From NCBI GenBank assembly GCA_964017235.1, contig OZ024938.1:9105454-9169453 (forward strand): a DNA stretch of 64,000 nucleotides. Direction: 5' to 3'. The first letter of the stretch is position 1. Every line of letters starts with the position of its first letter. This document shows positions 34,780 through 43,889 of the stretch, one piece after another. The position numbers and the translations under genes are program-made. Under the pieces are notes generated by a model that saw only the letters and a program-made list of their open reading frames with translations, made no database searches and had not been told where the DNA came from. The DNA is from Sabellastarte sp. h YS-2021 (lineage: Eukaryota; Annelida; Polychaeta; Sabellida; Sabellidae).

Positions 34780-35105
34780 GCATGATCTTCGTAGAATTTG
34801 TATCTTACTTCTCTTGCAAATGCCTTGATTACTAGTCGTCTGGACTATTGTAACTCTCTGTTAAGAGATATGTCATGTTTCAAACAAGCTACAGAGTATT
34901 CAGATTACCCTTGCTTGTATTGTCACAAATCATAGGAAGTATATCCATGTGACACCCATCATAAAGTGACTCCACTGGCTGCCTGTTAAGAACCGCCACA
35001 TGTTCAAAACTGCAGCACTGGTTTATAAATTTTTACACCGTGGTTCTCCTTATTATTTTGGGCCATTATTGTCTCTGTACCAGTAGCCCATCAAGATTAG
35101 GTTTA
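34780..35105 (+). pseudogene. CR1-like LINE ORF2 C-terminal fragment, decayed
   Basis: Pieces in several frames read 'ANALITSRLDYCNSL', then 'VTPLAAC.' (in place of '..PLHWLPV'), and 'HVQNCSTGL', the region after the RT of CR1/L2-like LINEs. This aligns with 47095-47330 of the copy at 46-47.7 kb. Many stops are present; only this short piece is left. Confidence 0.6.
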
Positions 35106-35765
35106 ATCAGACGGCCTGACTAATCTTTCAATAAAAATACCATTGTGAGTAATACATTGGACAAGATTGTTAGTGTTTACATCAAAATTAAGAAACTGAT
35201 ATTTATCAGGGTTAAATATACACAACTTTAAGTGGGATGAAAATGTCTCAAAAGAGTCTCAAAAGATAGAGGTCTGACATGCCACATCAGTACAAACTTT
35301 GTGGCAGCTCTTTCCTATGATGATATTGCATTTGTAGCCCCACTATTATATTCACTCAAAATATATTAAAGCTACTGACTCTTTAGAATACATGTTAACC
35401 AATAGGTGACATCTGACAGAACATAACTATTTTTTGTGTGTGACATATTTAATAATTTAACATGGTGAACACGATCAAAAGCGTTGCTGACATTCGGCAT
35501 CATAACAAAGACATCAGAGTTGTTATTATAACAATACTTAAAAATCTCTTTCAGAACAAATGTACATACAGGAGTAGAATTTTTGCTTTTATAGCCATAC
35601 TATAGATCGCCAGATGCAAGAATACTATTATTATTATAAGTTCAATTACTTTACCTACAATACTACTGAGAGCAATGTCACTATAGTTACTTAGATCATT
35701 TGCACATCTCTTTTTATTTTAAGGTATAGGGATAACAACTGATGTAGTCAGATATCTAGAAAGAC
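35105..35765 (-). pseudogene. LINE RT fragment (different lineage)
   Basis: The minus strand reads 'TTSVVIPIP', 'KKRCANDLSNYSDIALSSIV', 'GYKSKNSTPVCTFVLKEIF', 'NSDVFVMMPNVSNAFDRVHH'. These match the RT fingers and first palm motif ('GFK..HST..C.FVL.E.I.YY', 'DASKAFDRVNH') of jockey/I-group-like LINEs. The first catalytic Asp position reads 'MMPNVSNAFDRV'. The copy is cut off by the Harbinger end at 35791. Confidence 0.65.
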
Positions 35766-36214
35766 AATTGATTGGGTGTATTTATTGGGTGTGTTATACT
35801 GGAGCCGACCCTATAACTGACTGTATAACCCTAAAGTTGGTTGCAAAAGTCAGGGATCAGAGGTGAATATCCAGAAAAAAGCAAACAAAAATATGGGTCA
35901 GTTACATCACCCCGACAGGACATAGTACATCCTAGCTTGTCTGGATCTACCTCCCAACCTCACTCGAGGTTGGGATGGTTTTTTCCACGACAAGACATTA
36001 AACTACCAGGACAAGCAGTAAACCCCTAAACCAACATCCATGTCAAACCTCGACAAGCCATACTGACAAACTGACATGACTGGAGCATTTTCCCAACTCA
36101 CCCCCACTGGACTGATTAATTTCTGGATTCAGGATTGAGAGTTGGGATCAAACCAACACTATCTGAACCACCTCTGGCTGTCATAATTCATCATTTATCA
36201 CTGCAAATATGTGA

Positions 36215-37150
36215 GCTACACATCAGAGAGACTTGCTACAGAAGATTAGGGTACTTCCGGTTTTTATTGAGTTTAATATTTTGATCTTCAGAATGATTTG
36301 CAGACAGAAAAGGACACATCTGAACCCAGGACATGCCATACAGCCAGCACTCCAGCCACAACAACATCCAGCCTCAGTAGAAGAAGCAAGCCACCAAACA
36401 CCTAGGTCATGCCCTGGATACTTCCAAAAGAAGAAAGAGGATGCTACAGCACCCTACTGGCCTACTTAATACAGATTGATATCCCAGAATAGCAGAATTT
36501 TGTTAGGATGCCACCTGCCTTTTTTAGCTCATCGAATAATGCATACCGCACCACATCAAAAAGTCAGTCATCAATTTTAGGAAGCCCTTAGAAGTTGGAT
36601 TGAAATTAGCAATAACACTGAGAAACTTGGCAACAGGAGAAACCTACACCTCCTTGGAGTATCACTGGCTGATTGTACAAAGTACCATCTGTAAATTCGT
36701 CCCCTAGGTCTGCCGAGCCATCCTTGCTGAATTCCAGGAAGAATATTTGCTCTGGCCCACTGACCCTGAAGACTGGAAAAGGTGGAGAAGTTCAGAACCA
36801 TATGGAATGTCCCCCATGTTATGGGGGCACTAGATGGGAAGCATATCGCTATGAAGAAGCCAAAAAATCTGGGAGTGACTATTACAACTACCAGGGCTTC
36901 TTTTCCCTGGTGCTGCTAGGCCCTGGTTGATGCAGAATACATATTCCTCTGGATCAATGCTTACTCAAGATGATCTTCATCAGATGTGCAGATGTTCAAC
37001 AGAAGCAATTTGAGGGAGAAGATAGAGGATGGCACCTTTGGGTTTCCTAAGCTTGAAACCGCTGGGAGAGGGAGGGCCAAAACTGCACTAGTTCCTACTG
37101 GGTGACAGCACCTATGCCCTGATGCCATGATTTGTGAGGCCCTGCAGCCA
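36215..37150 (+). pseudogene. HARBI1-like transposase of element A
   Basis: Frames around 36233-37150 align with the better copy in element B. They read 'HQTPRSCPGYFQKK', 'KPLEVGLKLAITLRNLATGE', 'TYTSLEYHWLI', 'STICKFVP', 'AILAEFQEEYLLWPTDPEDW'. A frameshift follows, then 'RTIWNVPHVMGALDGKHIAM' (first catalytic Asp in GALDGKH), then 'SSSDVQMFN' (second Asp region) and 'EDGTFGFPK'. The third acidic block (VENSFG in B) is not found. Stops at '...FVP*VC' and after 'ASFPWCC' plus frameshifts make it non-functional. The protein would cut and paste the element via its DDE nuclease. Confidence 0.85.
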
Positions 37151-37499
37151 AAGGCAACTTACAAGCGAAGAGAGAAGAGCAAACTGCAGGATCTCCTGAG
37201 GCAGAAGGATGGTGGAGGGCGGGGGTTGGTTAAAAGATTTTTTGTGGCCAAAGTCTTTTTTTTTATCACTTCTTCATCTCAATTTTTAAATTTTTTTTGT
37301 AAGTTAGAAATGTTTAAAAGTCAGCTTAAGAAAAATTAGAAGGAAGCTTTTTCTAAACTTCAAATTGTCCTGCACTCACACAACTCTCATTCACTCTTTT
37401 TTTGTGTGTGTATATCTGTTTGGGGGTAAAGTATTTGGTGTGGGGCAGGGTAATGCTTCGTGTTTTGGGGATTTGTTTAAACATGTAGTTAATCAATTT

Positions 37500-38480
37500 T
37501 TTTTGGAAGATTCGGGTGGTCCTCAGAAGGACCTTTGAATGTTTCGCAGCAATGGTCCTGAAAAGGACCACTTGTAGGCAAGTGCAGTGGTTCTACTGCT
37601 GCTGTTGTTTGGTTGCAGCTGACTGTGGAGGAGGCTGAGGGTAAGCTGGCTGCTGCTGATGTTCTTGCTGCATGGTGGTGGTTGGAGGAGAGGCAATGTG
37701 GTGGTGTAATTTGCGTGGTGAAAATGGCTGCAGTGTTTTCATCTGTTGGTAGCTCATCACTGAATGTAAATTCCCAAAGAAGTCCTGATATGTTGTGTTG
37801 ACTCTCTTCGCCTGTAGCAGAGACAACTGATGGTGTGTTGGAGTGTTTTGTCGGGGTCAGTGTGAATGTACGCAGTCATGAAGGCCTGGTTATTGGTCGT
37901 CAACAACTACGAAGGAAGTCCTTTGATTGCCACATCGCTGTGCTGAGCTGGTTGGATGACCTGGCTTGCTGGCATCTGAGTCTCTGGGATGGTCAAGATG
38001 TATTCCCTTGCAGTTGGTGCTGGTTGCTGTGGCTGTCAAAAAGTCTATGACACAAATCTTGAAGCCGCACTGGAGCTCTTAAAAAGTGTATATTGCTGTG
38101 ATTGCTGGGACTGATGGATTCTTTTTCTGCTCTGCTCTGGATGCCACTTAGAAGTTCCACAGCCTTGTTTCTGAATCTGAGTTTCTTGTAAGGCCTCCAC
38201 CTCAGGCTCCAGGTAGTTACAGAAGGCTGTTCTGGTGGTCTTCTACCTTGGCCCAGGAAAAAAGATTACTGCATGGTTTTATCTATACAAACTGGTCCAT
38301 AACCTGCTGGTCGACTGAAAAACGCTGGGACACTGTGCTGGGACTTAACTGAAGGCTGTATTGTTGTGTCTCATCGCATGCTGATCTCCATACTATCTTT
38401 GTCAGTTGAACCTCTGGAGAGTATATGCTGAGGCAGTGGATGCACTCACACCTGGGGCCAGGGACTTGAAGCCTGAAGAT
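37500..38480 (-). pseudogene. MADF-type partner gene (ORF2) of element A, C-terminal part
   Basis: Minus-strand frames read 'TAFCNYLEPEVEALQETQ', 'NKAVELLSGIQSRAEKES', then 'EYILTIPETQMPASQVIQP'. The last is shared with element B ('EYILTIPETQAVSSPVVQP'). A Q/P-rich end follows ('QMKTLQPFSPRKLHHH' to 'SAATKQQQQ', stop at 37593-37595); another open frame continues to a stop near 37497. The MADF domain itself could not be located in this copy. In Harbinger elements the Myb/SANT- or MADF-like partner brings the transposase into the nucleus and binds the ends. Two histone-type hairpins lie at 37518-37569. Confidence 0.7.
37518..37569 (-). promoter_or_regulatory. Two histone-3'-stem-loop-like hairpins after element A ORF2
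   Basis: Minus strand, first hairpin (37569-37554): GGTCCT-TTTC-AGGACC. Second (37533-37518): GGTCCT-TCTG-AGGACC, preceded by AAA and followed by ACCCG. The metazoan histone signal is a 6-bp stem GGYYCU/AGRRCC with a 4-base U-rich loop, flanked by AAA and ACCCA. The first hairpin starts 23 bases after the stop codon at 37593. In another frame the same bases encode 'GPFQDH' and 'GPSEDHP', so coding constraint is an alternative explanation. Confidence 0.5.
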
Positions 38481-38759
38481 GTGCTGAGATCCTTGTGTCT
38501 GATGTGCATCTTCAAAAAGTTAAATTTATCCTGAATCCAGTTGTGCCTCTCTATAATTTTTGGAGCCCAACCAGATTTGGACTGTGTGAGTTTGCTGTAG
38601 AGAGTTCTTTGGGATTCAAACTAAGTCTTGCGTACTTTAGGGCTGTTGGGGAACCTCTACCACAGGCATTCCCTCCTGGTCTTGTCAGTAAAATGTTCAT
38701 TGGTCTTGTCTTACAACCACTGGTGGTCCTTCACAAAGTCCATAATACCCTCTTTTCAT

Positions 38760-39000
38760 GTGTCCCTTCTTTTGCCTGGATTGTGATTGAGGTGTGCCCA
38801 TCTATCTTCCACCCTCTGTGTCCATTTCTGTGTCATTTCTGTCTGTCCTTGGATGCTTTTCAGCCACTTCCTCCTCTGCTGAGTGTGTACTTTCCTTTTT
38901 TATGCCTTCTTCCCTCCTGGCTTCCTCCCTCTGTTTCTGTGCATCTTTTTCCCTCTCTCTCGCCTCCCTCTCCTAGATTCTCCTCTGTGTGTGAGCAGTT
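38760..39000. repeat. Pyrimidine-rich tract in element A
   Basis: A C/T-rich tract whose complement corresponds to the purine-rich tract at 39340-39460 of element B. Both lie upstream of the MADF-type gene of their element. Long frames over it are composition artefacts. Confidence 0.6.
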
Positions 39001-39339
39001 GTATCACCCATCTCAAACTCTATAGGTGTTTCTGTGGGGACTTCTATCTTCCCCCATTTTTCTTTCTAAAAGTGGCATTAGTAAAAAACAAAATCCTAAT
39101 CATAAGTCAGCCCAACTTGCATCTCAACACTAAATCCTGGTTAATTTGTGAAAGTCTCACCTTAGACGCTGCCAGATGTAATCTGTGAGATGCCAGATTC
39201 CAAATGATGCATTGTGCAAACCGATTGTCCTTATATAGTCATAGTTTTCATAGCCGACAAGCCTTGGGTTGGTAAGATTGAAGTACCAACTGGAGACACT
39301 CAACCACAGTTTCAGTTAGGAGATACAGCAGCGGATATA

Positions 39340-39460
39340 GAGAGAAGGAGGGGGGAGAGAGAGGAGAGGGATGAAAGAGAGGACTGAACAGGAGGAGAGG
39401 GACAGAGAGAGGATGGAGAGAGAGGGAAGAGAGCCCAGACAGAGGAGAGAAGAGAGTGTG
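39340..39460. repeat. Purine-rich (GA)n tract
   Basis: A run of 'gagaga/ggagagg' motifs just upstream of the MADF gene of element B. Its counterpart in element A is the pyrimidine-rich tract at 38760-39000. Such a tract may act as promoter-proximal GA sequence, but nothing proves this. Confidence 0.7.
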
Positions 39461-39515
39461 AACTGACACGGATACTGATGTAGAATCAACTCAATCCCGA
39501 CAGAAAAAGGGCCAG

Positions 39516-40435
39516 ATGAAGTACATTTTCCTGAGTGATTCAGATGAAGAAGCCATAGTGGAGTTCGTTAAACAGCACGAAGAACTGTATGACAAGAAAA
39601 ACGACAGTTTCAAAGACAAACAGAAGAATGAAAGACTTTGGGAGCAGCTGGCAGCTACCAGAAACTTGCCTGTCAAGACTGTGAAGAAGTGGTTCGATGC
39701 TCAACGTACCAGATATGGCAAGCTCACTCAGACAAAGTCAGGGCAAGAAGCTAATAAGAGCACAGAACGTTAGACCTTTATGAAGGACAGTTTCAGTTTT
39801 CTACAAGGTCACATCAGAAGGAAGGGAGGTTCCAAGTCTTCTGCATTCAAGTCACCCGAGAGACAGGTCACCACAAGTCAAGAGGTCACCATATATCAAC
39901 TTCCAGAAGCATCACAGTCCACAGCAGGACCAGAATACATACTCACCATACCGGAAACTCAAGCAGTCTCCAGTCCAGTTGTGCAGCCTCAGAACTACCA
40001 CAGGACAGCCTGTTACAGTGATTGCGAAATTACAGCAACCATCGGGGCCTCCATCAGCACAGCACAGCCATATGTTGTTCTGGATGACCAACAGCCTTGG
40101 ACTTCCAGACAGATGATTTTCAACCCACCTTCAGTTGCACCTTCACAACAGGAGAGTCAGCACAACACTTCTGGATTATCCAGTCTCTTCACAGCTGCTC
40201 TCAGTGTGCTCACATATCAAACAGATGGACACACCACAGCCATTTTCACCCTCTCAACTTCAACCAGCACCATCACCAGTGCCATCTGCCACTCATCATG
40301 AACAGTCAAGACCTCCCAGCCAGTCCAGCCAGCAGAGTCAGCCCAAATCAGCGGATTAGCCCACACAAGTCACACCAAACCCGGCCCTTCTCAGGGCCAC
40401 CCAAATCGTCCAAAAACAATTGTTAAGCTACATCT
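39516..40435 (+). pseudogene. MADF-domain partner gene (ORF2) of element B
   Basis: From the Met at 39516, residues 6-70 form a MADF domain, a helix-turn-helix DNA-binding fold: 'EEAIVEFVKQHEELYD', 'ERLWEQLAATRNLPVKTVKK', 'WFDAQRTRYGKLTQTKSGQ'. An in-frame TAG at 39771-39773, in 'STER(stop)TFMKDSF', most simply reflects a CAG-to-TAG change. The frame continues with 'FSFLQGHIRRKGGSKSSAF' and 'EYILTIPETQAV' to a TGA at 40299. A neighbouring frame (40135-40359) ends in a Q/P/S-rich tail, 'PQPFSPSQLQPAPSPVPSA' to 'QQSQPKSAD', matching element A's tail. Which frame is the original C-terminus is unsettled. The protein would bind element DNA and recruit the transposase encoded on the opposite strand. 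Confidence 0.8.
40383..40403 (+). promoter_or_regulatory. Histone-3'-stem-loop-like hairpin after element B ORF2
   Basis: GGCCCT-TCTC-AGGGCC followed directly by ACCCA, which fits the metazoan histone stem-loop pattern including the 3' flank. It starts 23 bases after the TAG at 40357-40359, the same spacing as in element A. In frame with the MADF gene the bases encode 'GPSQGHP', similar to 'GPSEDHP' of element A, so the resemblance may be coding in origin. Confidence 0.5.
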
Positions 40436-40659
40436 TTGTGCCCAAAAACAAAAAAGCACACCATCCAACACTTACACATCCCCCAGTACAAAAAAAATTG
40501 TGTGAATGAATATGTGAATGTTAAACAAATATAAATAAACTTCCCCCACAAATATAAACTTCCAACACAAAACACCAAAAAAAATTCCCCTTAAAAAATA
40601 ATCCCCTAATAAATGAAAGTAAAACCACCACCACCCAAACAAAACAAAATTTGAAAAAA

Positions 40660-40860
40660 ACTCCCCCCACCCCCAAAAAACAAAGATGTGGACTCAAATC
40701 CACAACCCCCAAAAACAAAGATGTGGACTGAAACCCACGACCCCCCCCCAAAAAAAAAGAAAGATGTGGACTCAAACCCACATCCCCCAAAAACCAAGAT
40801 GTGGACTCAAACCCACGCCCCTCAAAAACCAAGATCCAGACTCAAACCCATGTCTCTGTC
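40660..40860. repeat. Minisatellite with hairpin-forming units
   Basis: About five units of 38-45 bases, each 'a.gatgtggactcaaacccac' followed by a C-rich and A-rich spacer ('cccccaaaaaccaa'). Within each unit 'gtgg' and 'ccac' can pair over 'actcaaac'. It lies between the convergent genes of element B. The frames across it are repeats, not genes. Confidence 0.85.
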
Positions 40861-41345
40861 TCCCAAAACCCCACTTGAAATAAAAAGCCACACCAACAAA
40901 TGTGAGGCCTATAACAAAGTTTACAAAAATGTGAGTGGCAATGGACTGATCAACTGAAAAATAAATTATTTCAGTGGGACTGAAAAGCTTGTATAATTTG
41001 TTTTGCACATTTCCTAGCATTTTTTTAATTCTTGTGAATTCTCTGCTGAAAACATTTCCAGTTATTTTTTGGGAAACTTTTTTTCAATACCACTTTGTAA
41101 ATTATTTTTTTCAGAGAATAAAGTAAGGTCATGTTTGGGTGGGATTGCAACTTTGTTGATTGAGGACCTGGGTTTGAAACTGTAAGTGATATAATTTACA
41201 TTTTTCAAGTGGGTGTGGGATGGATTGGTATTTGCGATGGGTAATATTTTTGGTGAAATTAAATTTAAATTAAATAGTTGGAAAGTTGGGGTTATTTTGG
41301 GGGAGGCAACACTTTGCTAAATAAACGTTCTTGGATTATTTGGGC

Positions 41346-41361
41346 AGTCCTGAAAAGGACT
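41346..41361 (-). promoter_or_regulatory. Hairpin downstream of the element B transposase
   Basis: Minus strand: AGTCCT-TTTC-AGGACT, followed by GCCCAAATAATCCAAGAA. It starts 96 bases after the transposase stop (41458-41460). The tail resembles that of the hairpin at 40383 (ACCCAAATCGTCCAAAAA) and of 37533-37518 (ACCCGAATCTTCCAAAAA). The same hairpin plus tail therefore ends both convergent genes. It is a candidate 3'-end signal; function not shown. Confidence 0.45.
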
Positions 41362-41457
41362 GATATATGACAGCATGTTCTCCCCCCAGTCTTCTTAAAC
41401 TCTGTACTCCTGCCCAGCCAGCATCCCCACGTGACTGAAGTAGTATTTCAGTAGGTC

Positions 41458-42677
41458 TCATTGATGTTTGGCCTCCCTTGATGGGTTTCTAAAGTTCTCT
41501 TGATGTCCCTGTTCCCCCTGGTCCCCCTGCGGTGGCTGTATGTCGTCAACTGGAGTGGGTGGTCTGTCTGCTGCCTCCTGATGGCTTCTCAACATGTTAT
41601 GTAGTACCACACATGTTAAAACAATGTCTCTCACAACTTTTGGCCTCTGTTCTATGGTGGTCAACAGCACCCTGAATCTCTTGACAAGTATACCAAATGA
41701 GTTCTCGACCACCCTCCTCCCCCTGGATATCCTGTAATTGGCTATTCTCTCTTGTCTGGTCAGTTGGCGTCAACTGTAAGGCTTGACCAGCCAAGACATC
41801 AGAACAAAGGTGTCATCCCCAAGCAGGAAGTAGTGTAGATCTGCCCTCCCCCCAGGTCCAAGTGGTTCAGGTAGTTGTAGTCCCAAGGTTCCGTTTCCAA
41901 TTTTTCTTTTCAGTTTGCAGCAGTTGAAAATCTGTGCATCAGATGATGACCCACTGGCCCCCACGTCAACCAAAATTACCAGGGAGAAGTAGCCCTTGTA
42001 GTTGAAATATTCACTGACTTCTTGGGTTTCTTGATAGCAATGTGTTTTGCATCTAATGCACCAACTGCATGGGGGACATCTTATCTGTTTCTAAATCTTT
42101 CTTCATTTTTCTTCCAGTCTTCAGGATCAGTGGGGCACACCAGATATTCTTGTTGAAATTCCTTCAAAATGGCTTTGCAGACCTGGGGGATAAACTTGCA
42201 GATGGTCGATCTTCCAACCCTCCAGTGGTACTGCAGTGAAGTGTAGCTTTCCCCTGTGGATAAGTGTATCAAAGTAACTGCCAGTTTCAAGCCGACTTCC
42301 AGTGGCTTTCTGAAGTTGGTGAATGACTTCCTGAGGTGGGGGGTGATTCTTTCTTCAATCAAATCAAAAAATGCTGGTTGTATCCTGGTGAAACTTCTGT
42401 AGCCTGGTATGTCAGTAGTGATTAGCTCGTCCAAGAGTGTTCTGTAGCAACCTCTCTCCTCTCTCTGCAGTATCCAGGGCAAGACCCATGGATTCTGTGG
42501 CTTCCTTCTCCTTCTGGGTGCTGGGGGTGGGGATGATGGTGATGCTGGCTGGGCAGGTGCTGGGTTCTGCTGTCTTCTGTGTCTTGAAAATATCAAGTAC
42601 AATAAAAAATTAAACTCGATAAAAACCAAAAAAATCCTCAAGTGATCTATCAGTTGCTCTTGATGTGTTCCTGTCAT
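41458..42677 (-). pseudogene. HARBI1-like transposase of element B
   Basis: The likely start is the Met at 42677 ('MTGTHQEQLIDHL'). Domains in order: basic Pro-rich N-terminus, 'PWVLPWILQREERGCYRTLL', 'IPGYRSFTRIQPAFFDLIEE', 'KPLEVGLKLAVTLIHLSTGE', 'SYTSLQYHWRVGRSTICKFI', 'CPTDPEDWKK'. A stop at about 42082 and frameshifts follow. The DDE core is then read in pieces: 'PHAVGALDAKHIAIKKP' (first Asp), 'LVDVGASGSSSDAQIFN' (second Asp), 'LLGDDTFVLMSWLVKPYS', and 'VVENSFGILVKRFRVL' (Glu), ending 'VLTCVVLHNML' and a Pro/Gln-rich tail. All three acidic residues are visible, so decay is recent, but the frame is broken at least three times. A hydrophobic segment near the N-terminus may be a short unspliced intron (see findings). 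Confidence 0.9.
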
Positions 42678-43099
42678 CTTTGAAGTGTGAAATGAATGGC
42701 ATATCACAGGAGAGAGGGGTTTATATAGTGTGATATGGATCCAAATTCTGGATCCCGATCCACAAAAACAATCAGTCCTGTTGGGAAGGGTCGGGAACAT
42801 GCTCCCGGCTTGTCGGTTTCTCTTTATGACTTGTCTGTTTGTGATCTGGCTTATCGGTTAGGGGCTTAGGGCTTGTTATGGAAGTTCTACAACTGGCCAT
42901 GCAAAAAAAGTTCCCGACCCTACGGCTTGTCAGGATGGCCAATACGAGCTGTCTGTAACTTTACCGTCCTGTCGGGGATTTCATAACCAACCCACCATTT
43001 TCCCCATGTTTTTTCTCCTGACTCTACGACTTTTGCAACCGACCCTAGGATCGTAGGGTTGGTTACAAGGTCGGTTCCAGTGGCAACACTGCATTAGCT

Positions 43100-43650
43100 T
43101 TGAATTAAACAAAAAAAAAACATATCTTTATGGCAAGCATTACCTACATTGTCTGATGTACATTAAGTAAGGCCATCCTTTTTTACATTCTTGAGTTTTT
43201 TCACAGCTTTAAATACCTGAATTGCATTGAACATATGAGAAAAACACAGTTGCTAGAGCAACACATAAACATATGCTTTCAGTACCAACAGCATTATCTA
43301 CCATACTTGGCAAAGGAGAAGTGTAACCTTTGACATACCTAACCTTGGACCGAAATTTATTACATTTACCATAATTACCATTTTATTGGAAATAACGCTT
43401 TCTTTTAATCTGTTGACATACCTGGCTATATAATTATATTCAGCACAAGCTTTATTTCGTAAGCAGTATATCAGACCATTTTTTGGTAAACCATTTTGCA
43501 TCCACATAAGATTCCAAAACAAATTTATTGGGATACTAAGGTCAGGTGAGGGTATACATTAATTAATTTATTGTGAAAAGACCCTATGCCCTGCCTATGC
43601 AGATGATTTTTACTCTGAACATGGTTACAATCTAATATACATTTAGGAAT
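43100..43650. other. Non-coding flank of the Harbinger pair
   Basis: No gene or repeat is recognised. The frame at 43298-43522 has no known domain. Confidence 0.35.
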
Positions 43651-43661
43651 ACTGATTGACT

Positions 43662-43889
43662 GTATTTATTTATTTGGCATTTTATATTGTTTTCAACACT
43701 GTACAGGTCATATCACGATGGGCAGTTTTGTGGGCAGAAGAAACCAGTACATACATTTGGTCAAGGTTCTGTACTGTAAAATGTTGACCATCTGTAAGCA
43801 ACTACCAGCTCTCCTATTTGACATCCATTTTTGAACCGCCAACCTCAGAGGTGGGAGATGTGTTACCACTGTGCCACTGTCGCCCCTAG
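43662..43889 (-). mobile_element. SINE family 1, full length
   Basis: Tail at left, core ('gtcatatcacgatgggcagt', 'ttctgtactgtaaaatg'), tRNA-like head at right with a damaged A box. Duplications 'TGATTGACT' at 43653-43661 and 43890-43898 define the insertion. It is more diverged than the copies at 52189 and 60345. Confidence 0.9.

Larger units (their letters stand above)
35791..39300 (+). mobile_element. PIF/Harbinger element A (decayed)
   Basis: The left end 'GTGTTATACTGGAGCCGACC' matches, inverted, the far right end of the neighbouring element (43071-43089, 'GGTTCCAGTGGCAACAC'). The similarity continues inward through 'ggttgcaaaagtc' and '..cgacagga'. The proposed right end at 39266-39300 ('gggttggtaagattgaagta...gagacact') matches 43056-43090 at 22 of 35 positions without gaps by eye. 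The subterminal motif 'gacaagc' recurs near both ends. The element holds a transposase pseudogene on plus and a MADF-type partner gene on minus, tail to tail. PIF/Harbinger elements need both proteins for transposition. Confidence 0.75.
39301..43090 (-). mobile_element. PIF/Harbinger element B (recently degraded)
   Basis: The right end at 43056-43090 carries the terminal inverted repeat shared with 35791. Next to it lies a cluster of short subterminal motifs: 'ggcttgtcgg' near 42807, 'gacttgtctg' near 42828, 'ggcttatcgg' near 42848, 'cggcttgtcagg' near 42923 and 'cctgtcgg' near 42968. These are plausible transposase or partner-protein binding sites. Transposase runs on minus (42677-41458) and the MADF gene on plus (39516-about 40430). 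The left terminal repeat was not found, so this end may be deleted or shared with element A's right end. Confidence 0.8.

Noticed and set aside
37500-37570. A true histone gene implied by the histone-like stem-loops
   Set aside because: No histone protein is encoded in any frame nearby; the flanking frames belong to the Harbinger partner gene.
38495-39188. Overlapping frames of up to 176 codons rich in Leu/Pro/Ser/Phe
   Set aside because: They are read from a pyrimidine-rich tract of Harbinger element A; the composition explains the absence of stops.
40521-41020. Several Gly- or Pro-rich frames on both strands
   Set aside because: They arise from a C/A-rich minisatellite and repeat its unit; not protein genes.
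43298-43522. 74-codon minus-strand frame next to Harbinger element B
   Set aside because: No similarity to known families seen; lies outside the element's terminal repeat.
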